The notes under the pieces: generated by a model | The model's database searches: none | Told to the model about the DNA's origin: nothing | What the model saw: the letters and a program-made list of their open reading frames with translations, nothing else | Program-made: the position numbers and the translations under genes | Origin: Dactylorhiza incarnata | Taxonomy: Eukaryota > Streptophyta > Magnoliopsida > Asparagales > Orchidaceae | Assembly (NCBI GenBank): GCA_033032865.1 | Contig: JAWHQI010000258.1 | Coordinates: 2,294,001-2,358,000, forward strand | Direction: 5' to 3' | DNA: 64,000 nucleotides | Shown: positions 53,482 to 63,999 of the stretch, one piece after another | How the letters are laid out: every line of letters starts with the position of its first letter | Position numbering within the stretch: the stretch's first letter is position 1

Positions 53482-53772
53482 GTTTTCTACCTTTGAATCA
53501 AAGCTCATCAATTCATCTCTCCACTCTTATTAATCTCGTCTCATTGCTCTGAAGTTTCTTCATGGATTATGAGAATATCAAGACATACAACATTATGTAT
53601 TGACTACTTGGATAAATCCCTACGAGGAGCACTTGTTTTTGCATGGATAGATAATAGTTTGCCTGAGAAATTATATATCTTAACCATGTGGAAAGTGGGC
53701 ACAACCAGCTTGAAATGTTTTTAGACGTGTTCATTTGTAATTTGACAACAATTTGAAATGTTTTTATTATTT
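53482..53772. other. Unassigned flank
   Basis: Between the Harbinger-type end and the LINE. Nothing recognised. Confidence 0.3.
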
Positions 53773-54578
53773 GTAGTGATATTGTTTTGGTCGATGAGAC
53801 GCGCGAGGGTGTAAACACGAAACTTGAATCTTGGCGGGACACTTTAGATAAAAGGGTTTTAGGTTGAGCAAGACAAAGACAGAGTATATAGAGCTTAAAT
53901 TTAGTAGTGCAAGAAGGTCGGATAACTCTGTCAGTAAATTGGGTGACCAAGATATTTCTCGTAGTGAGTGATTTAAATATCTGAGATCGATAACTCAAAA
54001 AGATGGAGGTGTAGATAAAGATTTGATGCAAAGAATCCAAGCAGCTTGGTTGAAGTGGAGAGGCGCGTCTGGGATCTTACGTGACCGTAAAGTACCATTA
54101 AAACTTAAAGGCAAGTTTGACCGTACTACAATTAGGTCAGCAATGCTCTACGATTCCGAGTGTTGGGCAGTGAATGGTGCACATGAGCAAAATATGGGAG
54201 TTGCAGAGATGAGAATGCTTAGGTGGATGTGTGGTCACACGAGACTGGATAAAATTAAGAATGAATGTATTAGAGATAAGACAGGAGTGACTCCAATTGT
54301 AGAGAAGATGTGGGAAGCTCGTTTAAAATGGTTCGAACATGTACATAGGAGACCATTAGAGGCACATGTTAGGCGTTGTGAGATTTTAGTCACTAGACAT
54401 GTTAGACGAGGGAGGGATAGACCAAAAAGAACTTGGAATGAAACTATAAGGAAAGACATGATGTACTTAAGCATTAGTGAGACTATGATTAAACATAGGG
54501 CGCAATGGAGACAAAGGATCCATATAGCCGACCCCACTATGGTGGATAAAGGCTTGAGTGTTGATGTTGTTGCTGTTA
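53773..54578 (+). mobile_element. 5'-truncated RTE-clade LINE, RT C-terminal half
   Basis: Begins at the damaged catalytic ADD motif (GTAGTGATATTG where GCAGATGATATTG is expected). It continues DIVLVDETREGVNTKLES, then FKYLRSITQKDGGVDKD-type sequence and the open frame 54023-54628 (LKWRGASGILRDRKVPLKLK, AEMRMLRWMCGHTRLDK, WFEHVHRRPLEA). This is the RTE reverse transcriptase end. The 3' tail CATATAGCCGACCCCACT and TTG-type repeats close it. A stop (GGTTGA) near 53866 and at least one frameshift are present. 5' truncation is normal for LINE insertions. Confidence 0.85.
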
Positions 54579-56300
54579 AATGCTTCTTTTGCAGTACACA
54601 TAAATTAAACGACTCTTTGGCAAATTGATAAGTCAATATAGGTTTTAGAGAATCTTTGTATAGTAGAATGCTTTGTTTTATTTTGGTTGTTTGCCTTGGA
54701 TGCAATCAAAAAGGAAGAAGAATTGTTTAGGTGTGAGTATCATGACTCTGAAGATTGTTTACATAAAATGAGGTACACAATGCGATTAACTTATGCGCAC
54801 ATTAGTGACCTAAATGAATCATCTACTGCATTTATATTATGTATGATTCATAGGCATGAGAAGGAATTGAGTTTGGATTCTATAACATGTGAGATTATGA
54901 AAGTGAAAGAGGATAACTAATCATGCGTTAAACTTCATACAAATTGAGTTAGATGGTTTGCTCCATTAGTACAATAATATTATTAGTATTCAAAGGAATG
55001 AAATGAAGCAAAAACTTTGTGAGATAATGGAACATACAAAAAGTCAAACTTTAAAACTATTATTGCCAATAAAATAAAAAAGTATGCCATGTGGGAGCAA
55101 CAAAAAGTTACAGGACAGTTACAAATAAAAAAGAGAGAGAGATCAACCTTTATTTAAACATGTTATAATAATGAAACAATAAGAACAACGAAATTCTAAA
55201 AAAAATTGAAGAATATATAACAATAGATTTGTTGAATGCATTCATATGGAGATGTCTCTGTACATTTTGAATCATATAATTGATGTTGTAAATGTGATAG
55301 GTGATGTGCATTGTGATTAGTGAGTGATAAGTAATAAATTTGGCATATGAGATATTTTGCGGAAAGTACGGAAAGAACTTGCAATAAAAACAAATATTAT
55401 GAAAGTTTGTACAACAACATATTTATGACCGTGAGACGAATATAACTACCATTATCTTTAAATTGTACTTTAGTTCCCGCTTCAATTGACCAAAGTATGC
55501 AATACCATATATGTGATTAGTAGTCCCATCTTGTTATAATGATGCAATTGTTTTTTTCTCAAGATTTAGGTCTTCTAGATTCATTCCTCTCCATTCTGCA
55601 CAACAAACAAAATAGCTATTTTATTGGATTTGTAAGTGGTACCTACTTCATTCAATTGTTAATGCACGATTATTATCCACTACCACCTGTAATATCCACG
55701 TGGATGAGATATCATGATTCAGTTGTAGAAGAATGAGAGTTGACTTATATCTCACGAGTTAGAGTTGCAGATTTCAAAGAAGAAGTTGATGATCTCGTTA
55801 ATGTGGCCAATCTATGAAATTGAGGTGTGCAACTATTACTCTTACGTACTCATCAAAAACACATCAAAGTTAATATTTATTTTCACAACAATGTTTCTCG
55901 TGCAGATTTATGAAGTTCCATTTTTTAGATATTTAGCGGAAAACAACACCATACCACATAAAAGTATAAATTTTGAATTTTATTTTATTGGTTACTATTA
56001 TTGAAAACCATTTTACAATTTCATATTTATGTAGGTCAATGTGATTGTTAAAATATTATAGTTTTGGAGACGTCCATGAAGTTTAGCATGCCAATGTGAT
56101 TGACAAAAGATTGCAATCTTGGGGACGTTCATGAAGTCTTACAGGTCGATGCATGTGATTGCCAAAACATGTAGTTCCTGAGAAGTTCATAAAGGGGCAT
56201 TGTTATATATAGATCAAATTTGATTATACACAAACGATTGTTATATACAAATCAGAAGAAATTTAAAATTGATATATGTAGATAGAATTGTTACATACAT
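54579..56300. other. AT-rich stretch without recognised feature
   Basis: 1.7 kb. Frame 54687-54920 on the plus strand encodes 77 residues rich in Glu and Lys with no known pattern. Three variants of a GTGATTG(C/T)(C/T)AAAA phrase recur at 56040-56170. Confidence 0.3.
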
Positions 56301-57290
56301 TGTAACATCTCGCGCCCCTTATTTTGTCAGTTGAGCTACGGGTGTTCCTGGGTGGCTCGATTGACCTAAGACTTAGTCAATCGGGGCACCCGACCGAATT
56401 GAGTCAAACGAGCTTAGAATTGTCTCTGGCCAATTACACTTGACTCGTGAAATTAATACGAACACAATGCAACTGATTAGAGCTCATTTTGACAAATAAT
56501 TAGGGAAATGATAAAATTGAGTTAATTTGACATACACAACAACAACAACAACAGAACCCATATAGTCCCCAATCATTGGGGGTATGGGCGGGGGAAGATT
56601 GGAAACAGACCTAACCTTTGGCCCTATGCACAAAGTGGCTTCTCTCAGAGGAGAAAGACCGAACCTTTGACAATAAATGCACAAAGTGGCTGCTCACAGA
56701 TTACCACTGAAATAGTGGCCCCCTATACCGTTATGTTTTGCGGAATCATGCCCTCAAATCAAAGCCAAAGACATCAGAGAGGGCAAACCCAAGAATCCAT
56801 TTTGATTTATGTGCACATAACCATGCTTCCTTCATTCAGCATCCAGAGCATTGGTCTTGCACGACTAATTTGACATACACATCAACTAAAAAATGTGTTA
56901 TTAGTCAAACGACCTCAGAATTACCTCCAGTCAGTTGCGTTTGACTTGTGAAGTCAATACGGACACAACACAACTGATTAGAGCTAATTTTGACCAGTAA
57001 ATAAAGAATTGACAAAATTGAGACAATTTTACCTACGCGACAACCCGAAAAATAGGAATTTGAGCAAACGAACTCGGAATTGACCTCAGTTCATTGTGAT
57101 AAACTCATGCATCCAATATGGATTCAAAACATCAATTTCGTGTCATTCTAACTAGTATTCTATGAAGTGGTCAAAATGATACTTAAGTGAACTACGCGAC
57201 GACCCAAAAATAGGAATTTGAGCAAATGAACTCGGATTTGAGTCTGGTCAGTTGTAGTAGACATGTGATAAATACGAAGTCAACAAAACC
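56301..57290 (+). repeat. Gypsy (Tekay/Del-like) LTR fragment with internal duplication
   Basis: Starts TGTAACATCTCGCGCCCC, a typical start of Tekay/Del LTRs. Segments around AACTGATTAGAGCT (56470 and 56975) and CGACCC..AAAAATAGGAATTTGAGC (57040 and 57205) occur twice, showing internal tandem duplication. Interrupted by a SINE at 56539-56865. No PBS or coding sequence. Confidence 0.5.
56539..56865 (-). mobile_element. SINE (TS-like) in the LTR fragment
   Basis: (CAA)n at the left equals a (TTG)n tail on the minus strand, preceded by CCCCAATCATTGGGGG. A 16-bp duplication TAATTTGACATACACA flanks it at 56523-56538 and 56866-56881. The tRNA-like 5' part is decayed. Confidence 0.75.
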
Positions 57291-57299
57291 ATTCGAGAA

Positions 57300-57560
57300 G
57301 GCGCTTGAGAGAGCACTGGAGAGGGCACTCAAGAGGGCGCTCGAGAGGGCACTCGAGAGGGCTCGAGAAGGCACTCGAGAGGGCTCAAGAGGGCACTCGA
57401 GAAGGCACTCAAATAAGACACTTGAGAGGGCACTCGAGAAGGCACTCGAGAGGGCACTGGAAAAGACACTCGAGAGGGCACTGGAGAAGACACTCGAGAG
57501 GGCAATGGAGAAGACACTTGAGATGTCACTTGAGAAAGCATTTGAGAAGGCACTTGAGAT
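57300..57560. repeat. 12-bp minisatellite GGCACTCGAGAG
   Basis: About 20 variant units. It gives ERAL/EKAL-type repeats in the plus frame and Ser-rich repeats in the other, neither of them a gene. Confidence 0.9.
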
Positions 57561-57831
57561 GCTCGTACTTCGAAGGAGAGTTATAAGCTGCTTTTGAAGG
57601 AGGGCTTGAGAAACGGAGGTCTTCAAAGCTCCGAAGGAGATGTAACGGTCTCCCCAGCATACAGCTCGCAAGGACGATCGCCGACACCCCCAGCATCCAG
57701 CTCGAAAGGGTTAAGCCTAACCAAATGGGCTGCAGCCCATGCACCCCAACCCCTCTCTGTCCCACCACAAGGCATAGTGGGTTGTTGGAGATCGCAGTCC
57801 CCCTTTTCATGAGGAATGATTTAGTTAAGCG

Positions 57832-57906
57832 GCAGCGCAGGGACTTCCCAGGAGGTCACCCATCCCGTGACTACTACAGCCCGAGCACGCTTAACTATTA
57901 AGTTCT
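57832..57906 (-). pseudogene. 5S rRNA-derived segment in unit A
   Basis: On the minus strand AGTTAAGCGTGCTCGGGC (A box), GTAGT and GATGGGTGACCTCCTGGG (C box) are nearly as in plant 5S rRNA; the 5' half of 5S is missing. Confidence 0.85.
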
Positions 57907-57958
57907 TCCACTCCTCATCACCAATTGATCTGCAGGTCAATTGGTGATGAGGAGTGGA

Positions 57959-58033
57959 AGAACTTAATAGTTAAGCGTGATCGGGCTGGAGTAGTCACGG
58001 GATGGGTGACCTCCTGGGAAGTCCCTGCGCTGC
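57959..58033 (+). pseudogene. 5S rRNA-derived segment in unit B
   Basis: AGTTAAGCGTGATCGGGC, GTAGT, GATGGGTGACCTCCTGGG and AAGTCC in 5S order. The pol III internal control region is almost intact. Confidence 0.87.
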
Positions 58034-58477
58034 CGCTTAACTGAACAATTCCTCATGAAAAGGGGGACTGCGGTCTCCAACAACCCACTGTGCTCTGTGG
58101 TGGGACAGAGAGGGGTTGGGGTGCATGGGCTGCAACCCATTTGGTTAGGCTTAACCCTTTCGAGCTGGATGTTGGGGGTGCCGACGGTCGTCCTTGCGAG
58201 CTGTATGCTGGGGAGACCGTTACAAAAATACAGCTCGCAAGGACGATCGCCGACACCCCCAGCATCCAGCTTGAAAGGGTTCAATGTAACGGTCTCCCCA
58301 GCATACAGCTCGCAAGGACGACCGCCGGCACCCCCAGTATCCAGCTCGAAAGGGTTCAACCTCACCAAATGGGTTGTAGCCCATGTACCCCAACCCCTCT
58401 TTGTCCCACCACAGGGCACAGTGGGTTGTTGGAGACCGCAGTCCCCCTTTGATGAGAATTATATTGAGCCAGTTAAG

Positions 58478-58555
58478 CGACTCTACGGGGCCTTCCCAGG
58501 AGGTCACCCATCCCAATACTACTCCATCCCGAGCACGCTTAACTATATAGTTCTT
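58478..58555 (-). pseudogene. 5S rRNA-derived segment in unit C
   Basis: More 5S-like in the middle (TAGTATTGGGATGGGTGACC on the minus strand), but with a diverged 3' part (CGTAGAGTCGCTT). Confidence 0.8.
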
Positions 58556-59105
58556 TCACTTTTCATCACCAATTGACCCTAAAACCCCAACCCCTCTCTG
58601 TCCCACCACATGACACAGTGGGTTGTTGGAGACCGCAGTCCCACTTTGATGAGAATTGAGCCAGTTAAGCGCCTCTACGGGGCCTTCCCAGGAGACGCTT
58701 AACTGGCTCAATTCTCATCAAAGGGAGACTGCGGTCTCCAACAACCCACTGTGCCCTGTGGTGGGACAGAGAGGGATTGGGGTGCATGAGTTGCAACCCA
58801 TTTTGTGAGGCTGAACCCTTTCGAGCTGGATGCTGGGGGTGCCGACGGTCGTCCTTGCGAGCTGTATGCTGGGGAGACCGTTACAAAAAGTCCTATCATA
58901 AGATTGCACTTTTTGTAACGGTCTCCCCAGCATACAGCTCGCAAGGACGACCGTCGGCACCCCCAGCATCCAGCTCGAAAAGGGTTCAGCCTAACCAAAT
59001 GGGCTGCAGCCCATGCACCCCAACCCCTCTCTGTCCCACGACAGGGCACAGTGGGTTGTTGGAGACCGCAGTCCTCCTTTTCATGAGAAATGATTCAGTT
59101 AAGAG

Positions 59106-59180
59106 GCAGCGCAGGGACTTCCCAGGAGGTCACCCATCCCGTGACTACTCCAGCCCGAGCACGCTTAACTATGAAGTACT
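59106..59180 (-). pseudogene. 5S rRNA-derived segment in unit F
   Basis: Nearly identical to units A and B, with A and C boxes kept. Confidence 0.85.
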
Positions 59181-59409
59181 TCCACTTCTCATCACCAATT
59201 GACCTGCACTGCCTCTTAACTGAATCATTTCTCATGAAAAGGGGGACTGCGGTCTCCAACAACCCACTGTGCCCTGTCATGGGACAGAGAGGGGTTGGGG
59301 TGCATGAGCTGCAGCCCATTTGGTTAGGATGAACCCTTTTCGAGCTGAATGCTGGGGGTGTCGGCGGTTGTCCTTGCGAGCTGTATGCTGGGGAGATCGT
59401 TACAGGAGA

Positions 59410-60000
59410 TATCTGAGAGGTTTCTCGCCGGAAAACTTCAGAGCTCTCTCTTTGCCTATTGGTTGTTGTCTTCAAATGAAGGCCTGTAGATCTTTTTATA
59501 GTTTTTTCTGAGGGGCGCATTGGTAATCACACAGTCTTGAGTTTTGAACCGGCAAATGAGGATGCACGATACTGGTTACCTGGATCAACAATTTCCAGAA
59601 AATGATGGGCATGCCCCCCGGTCGACCCGAGAAGATTCGCCGGTGACGATGGTGGCGCCGACTCAAAGTGACAGAGGAAGGCCATCATGTGCGCGGGGGG
59701 ATGGGGGATGGGGGGTGGGGGTGGGGGGGGGGGGGGGGGGGGATGGCGGGCACGCGTGTGGCGCACGGGCGTGTCCGCGACGCGCATGCGACCTCCGATC
59801 GCGCTTGTCTTAGGGTCTTTCATTTGGACGCGTTTTCGCTCGGCCACCTAGGCTTATTTTGGCATCGCGGTTAAAGTCCCAACCGGTTAAACTCTGATTA
59901 ATTTAGGAGAACCCTATCAACTTTCGTAATTTTTAGAGACTACCATATAATTTTTCACCGGCATCGCACCTGAATATCATGGAAATAGTATTCAACTACA
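59410..60000. other. Unassigned stretch with a G-rich tract
   Basis: 59690-59745 holds runs of up to about 18 G (GGGGGATGGGGGATGGGGGG and similar), which could form G-quadruplexes. Otherwise nothing recognised. Confidence 0.4.
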
Positions 60001-60894
60001 CCTGGCAAAATAGATCGGCCGATCTGCAAGATCGACCGCATCCTAGTCCACAACACCCCCCGCACCATTGCCGCTTCGAAGACTACCGCGCCGCCGTCGA
60101 AGTCCCGCGCGGCTGCAGCAGTCTCCCTCCGAAATCCTTCCTCCGCCGGCCATAATCCCCGTTGCTCGGTCGCTGCTGAACGTCCTCGATATCGTCAAGC
60201 CCATTGCCGCTGTCTGTGCTTCTCGTCGCAGATCCCGCCTGGAACTGAATCCGCCAGTTCCGCCTGGATCTCTCTCCACCAGTCCCGCCTGGATCGTTCC
60301 AACGCTCCAACCCACTAAAGTACTGAGGTGAGGGGAGTGGTTAGGCCGGAGAGCCGAAACCACCTAGGCAGTCTCCCGCCTTAAAGCTTTCTAGGGTTCC
60401 AAATTCGCCCACTCACATTTATTTTTGAGTTTGGCAATTGGCGAAATGAGGAGGTATTGACATTCTCCATCCTTTCTTCTTCGCGCACTTCTTCCCACAC
60501 TTGCTTAGTAATTTAAAACTTTCCTCCTCATCCATGTATTTTTTGGAGAAGCTGGGGGAGGAGAGGAGCGAGGCAGCAGCCTAAGCAGCTCGCCGGTGGA
60601 CCAAGGGGGATGACTGGGCTATTGTCCGCCGCGATGCTCATTCTTTTGATCTGCACCATATCGCTTTTTTCGAGTATCTGGCATTCAAGTCCATCCATTC
60701 GGGCCGAGGTTGGTTTCACTGCTTGATTTCCCCTTTTTCTTTCTCTGAATCATTGCGCTGGCTTGATTCCTCCATTATTACTGTTAACGTGATTAGCTGA
60801 GAAACCCGAGTTCCATTTGTAAATGCCAAGGTGTTACTAAAACTTTGATTGCCCTTTCATATTTTTTCTCTTCTATTGCGCCTGTTTGATTTGA
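60001..60894. other. GC-rich stretch, possible relic of a host gene 5' end
   Basis: 60050-60330 is CpG-rich with three copies of a CCGCCTGGA phrase and ends in CTGAGGTGAGG, donor-like. 60611-60727 is a 38-codon frame (MTGLLSAAMLILLICTIS...) with a hydrophobic N-terminal segment. Neither can be tied to a known gene, and the chromovirus fragment starts about 170 bases further on. Confidence 0.2.
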
Positions 60895-61713
60895 TAATAG
60901 TCAGTAATCTTAGATCTGACTGTAGGGCCAAAACGAAAAGAAAGATCCTCAAAAGTTTCTTGATAGGATGAGACGGTAGTTAATTGGGTTAATTTGGTGA
61001 ATTGTCCGACCGGTTCATCGTAGGCTGTAGGGCCAAAGCACTTTAGTAGGCCTCGTTTAAAGATTGGCCATGTGAGATTGTGCGTATCGTGGACTAGGGC
61101 CTGGTACCAACGTGAAGCCGGGTGGTCTAAGTTCATGGATGCAATTAAAAGATAATCGTCTGGTAGAATATTATTAAAATCAAAATGCTTTTCAATTTGA
61201 AAAAACCAATTGTGCAGATCACCATTACTAAAACGCGGTAAAATGGAATGTAAACGATTGTGAGGGCGAGGAGGTAGATGTTCTTGAAAATTACGGAATG
61301 GAGGAGGCGCTGCCAATGGTGCAGGCGGTGGTGCTGCCAATGGAGGGCGGACCGAAGGATCTGGTGGCGGAAGAGTCATCAGAGTGTCGTATAAGGAGAG
61401 CTGTGGTAACGGGTACTGAGCCAAATTGGAGATGCTGGGCCGACGAGCCCACATGTGAAGAAGTAGACGGGCCAAAGCCGTCCATTGGAGGGCGAGCTGG
61501 AGATGTTTGAGGTGCTGTAGCTAGTGGAGCAACGCTGTGGATGAAGCCAATGACGAGGGTGCGAAATTCGCCGAATTCTTTGTAAAAATCTTTGTGAGCC
61601 TCTGTTGACCGCTGGTGATTGTCATTCACGCGATCAAGTTCTTGATGTACATCTTGGCGAAGAAGTTGTAATTCATTGCGAAATTCAGTACAAGTGTCCT
61701 CATTTTGATCCAT
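60895..61713 (-). pseudogene. Chromovirus gag, truncated and frameshifted
   Basis: ATG 61713 (MDQNEDTCTEFRNELQLLRQ), a helical N-terminus and Pro/Ser-rich linker. After a frame change near 61450 the capsid core follows: LHSILPRFSNGDLHNWFFQI, FDFNNILPDDYLLIASMNL, WPIFKRGLLKCFGPTAYDEP, SSYQETFEDLS. This is the usual chromovirus Gag pattern. It ends at the truncation; nucleocapsid, knuckle and protease are absent. Confidence 0.82.
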
Positions 61714-61806
61714 GTAGGCTTCTTAACGGCGATCAAACTCGCGCCATGTGCGTTCTTCCCCATGGCTGCGCGTTCTTACGCCATTTGTAAGCAGAAGGGA
61801 GGAAGA

Positions 61807-61824
61807 GAGTCAACGAGAGCACCA
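61807..61824 (-). other. Primer-binding site of the chromovirus
   Basis: Minus-strand TGGTGCTCTCGTTGACTC directly after the LTR end ATTACA. It begins TGG as required. Confidence 0.55.
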
Positions 61825-61825
61825 A

Positions 61826-62460
61826 TGTAATCAAAGCTCCTGCCGGCAGCTCGCCGGAGGCCTTGACGAAAAAACTAGTCCTACGGACTGATAAGGAGAA
61901 GACAAATTAAAAGAAGACAAACATATTTTATTAGATCTCTTTTATAGACCGGGCACAAATAGCCGTTAGTCTTATTAGTACAAAGACGCGTGGCTATCTA
62001 CAAGTGGCGGTGAGCTGTAGGCTTTTAATATTTATTGAGAATTGGTGTTCCACTGTTCTTGTCTGTTTGTGTACCAGATAACAACGGGTCTGCTACAAAA
62101 TGCCTGCAGTGATTGATAGGGATCGGATATCCGCTGGAGGTCGAGTAGAGAAACGATGCTCGGAGCGGGGCGGAAGGTGTCTTCCGATTGGAAGAGGACC
62201 GATGGTGGTATGTTGAAGCAGGGAAGCACAGAGAATAGAAGTATGGAATATGAGATTAATATTGATAGCTTAAGATCCAAATGCAAGGCAAGGTGAGACT
62301 TATATAGCCCCATACAACACATTAATATAAGTAGTAATTGCAATCTAGGAAAGGTAAGCCATAAAGGCATTGGGAGGAGGCAACCGTTCATTGGAAGGGG
62401 AAGGGATAACTTGGGAGAGTGCAGCCATGGGGAAGATCAACAGCCGGTCCATTGGATTTG
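61826..62460 (-). repeat. Chromovirus LTR (upper limit approximate)
   Basis: Minus strand: TATA-like CTATATAAGTCTC near 62300. The end GATTACA at 61826 touches the PBS. The start is not certain because the second LTR is not in the window. Confidence 0.55.
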
Positions 62461-62507
62461 TGTTGAGTTCGTATTAATGCCCGGTGGTTGAAAACCTTCT
62501 TTTCCTC

Positions 62508-63999
62508 AATGAGTGAAGTTGGGAAAGCAGCACTGGAGATCGTAGAGAAATTTCCACGCCGCGTCGTCCAGTGAGGAATTCCGCCATTGCATGAGCTTGG
62601 GTGGCGAGTTTGCCGCGGCGGCTGACAAGGCGGCAATCAAGAACATGATCGGGCTCAACCGAGGTATATCCGTCAGTTGTTACCATGGGTGGAACGGTGG
62701 CTGAAGTAGGCGCGTCACTGATGTGGCCTTTGAGTTGTGATACATGAAAGGTATCGTGGAGGCGGCAATTGGGCGGAAGAAGGAGCTTGTAGGCGACTGG
62801 GCCAACCCGTTGGACGATGCAGAAAGGTCCGAAGTAACGAGGGGCCAATTTCTGGTTGGCATGATGACAGAGGTTCATTTGGCGGTATGGTTGGAGGCGG
62901 ACGTAAACCCAAGTGCCGGTGTGGTCCTCCCATTCCGAACGGCGGCGATCCGCTTGTTGCTTCATCCTGTTATGGGCTTGTTGAAGGTGTTGCTTGATTT
63001 GAGCAAGCATGCGCTCGCGGGCTTGGAGAGAGCGATCCACCGTGTCAACGATAGCAGAATGCTCCAAGTAGGGTATATGCAGTGGAGGACGTTGTCCGTA
63101 GACCACTTCGTAAGGAGTGGTATTGATGGCGCTGTGAAAGGTAGTGTTGTACCACCATTTGGCGAGGGGAAGCCACTTTGCCCAGTGAGTCGGGCTTTCG
63201 AATTTCATGCAACAGAGGTAGCCTTCAAGACAACGGTTGACCACCTCGGTTTGTCCATCGGTTTGCGGGTGATACGCCGTTGACATGTGGAGTTCAACAT
63301 TGTGTAATTTGAAGAATTCTTGCCAGCACGAACTTAAGAAGGTAGGGTCGCGGCCGCTGACGATGGAGGCGGGCATGCCATGGAGGCGGAAGACTGAGTC
63401 CAGGAAGGCCTGAGCGACCGATACAGGCGTTTATGGATGGCTAATGGCGATGAAATGAGCGTATTTACTCAGGCGATCGACCACGACGAGTATGACGTCC
63501 TTGCTATGGGAGAGAGGAAGGCCTTCAATGAAATCCATAGAAACGTCGTGCCACACGCGGTCGGGAATCTACAATGGTTGGAGGAGACCGGCCGGCTGCG
63601 AGCAAGGGTGTTTGCACTGTTGACAGACGGAACATTGTTGAATGTAATCATGGACAACAACTTTCAACTTTTTCTAGTAAAAAAGTTGACGAATGCGGTG
63701 GACTGTCGGCCGAATACCGGAGTGGCCACCTGTGGGGTTGTCGTGAAACAACTTAATGATCGTGTTGTGGATGTCAAGATCAGCGCCGACGACAAGTTTG
63801 CCCTTGCGGCGCAGGTGGTTATGTTGCCAGGAGTAGTGAGGGTGGCTGTTTGGGTCGGCCGCGACTCTTAGAGTAGTTGCTGGATGGATGGATCGGCGGT
63901 CTAGGAAGCCCGGATTTGCTGGAGGAGATCGGAGGTGACCGTGACCAATGCATGAAGGGAGCCCGTGGGGTGCGGGTAGACGAGAGAGAGCGTCGACCG
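62508..63999 (-). pseudogene. Chromovirus RNase H end, integrase and chromodomain
   Basis: Minus strand: AVDALSRLP (RNase H end) at 63999, integrase finger (NPTGGHSGIRPTVHRIRQLF to CSVCQQCK), a TAG near 63570, core [18 protein letters not shown], a TAA near 63430, then MPASIVSGRDPTF, HPQTDGQTEVVNRCLEGYL and WWYNTTFHSAINTTPYEVVYGQ. The second catalytic Asp is Gly (63353-63355; SGRD for SDRD). The chromodomain reads DCRLVSRRGKLATQ, then, after a frame change equal to two missing bases near 62600, LMQWRNSSLDDAAWKFLYDL and a stop near 62508. Confidence 0.88.

Larger units (their letters stand above)
57641..59404. mobile_element. Palindromic composite of 5S-rRNA-bearing Cassandra-like units
   Basis: Seven partial or complete copies of a ~295-bp unit in both orientations: A 57641-57934 (-), B 57931-58224 (+), C 58229-58580 (-, with a duplicated end), D 58585-58694 (-), E 58694-58885 (+), F 58914-59208 (-), G 59209-59404 (+); sense is taken from the 5S part. 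The composite starts TGTAACGGTCTCC and ends GGGGAGATCGTTACA, so its ends are inverted. GGAGA occurs directly outside both (57636-57640 and 59405-59409), so the array integrated as one unit with a 5-bp TSD. LTRs carrying 5S rRNA sequence are known from Cassandra TRIMs; the inverted arrangement is not the standard one. No PBS, PPT or ORF is visible. Confidence 0.8.
60895..63999 (-). mobile_element. Chromovirus (Ty3/gypsy) pieces around one LTR
   Basis: Read on the minus strand: integrase with chromodomain (63999-62508), an LTR (about 62460-61826), a PBS, then a gag start (61713-60895). Pol upstream of an LTR that is followed by gag means two copies share one LTR, or a 3' end abuts a second 5' end. 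The right end lies outside the window; gag is truncated at about 60895. Confidence 0.75.

Noticed and set aside
57192..57671. 159-codon Ser/Leu-rich minus-strand frame
   Set aside because: Read through the 12-bp minisatellite; low complexity only.
57832..59180. Functional 5S rRNA genes
   Set aside because: Only the 3' two thirds of 5S is present in each unit. The 5' part is replaced by LTR-like sequence, and the units lie in alternating orientations within one inserted element.
59527..59847. 106-codon minus-strand frame with a polyproline run
   Set aside because: The run is the complement of the G homopolymer. Nothing else supports a gene.
62032..62391. 119-codon minus-strand frame after the chromovirus pol
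   Set aside because: Lies within the LTR around its TATA box. It has no similarity and is probably chance.
63437..63871. 144-codon plus-strand frame
   Set aside because: Shadow of the chromovirus integrase, which reads on the minus strand with its zinc finger and core motifs.
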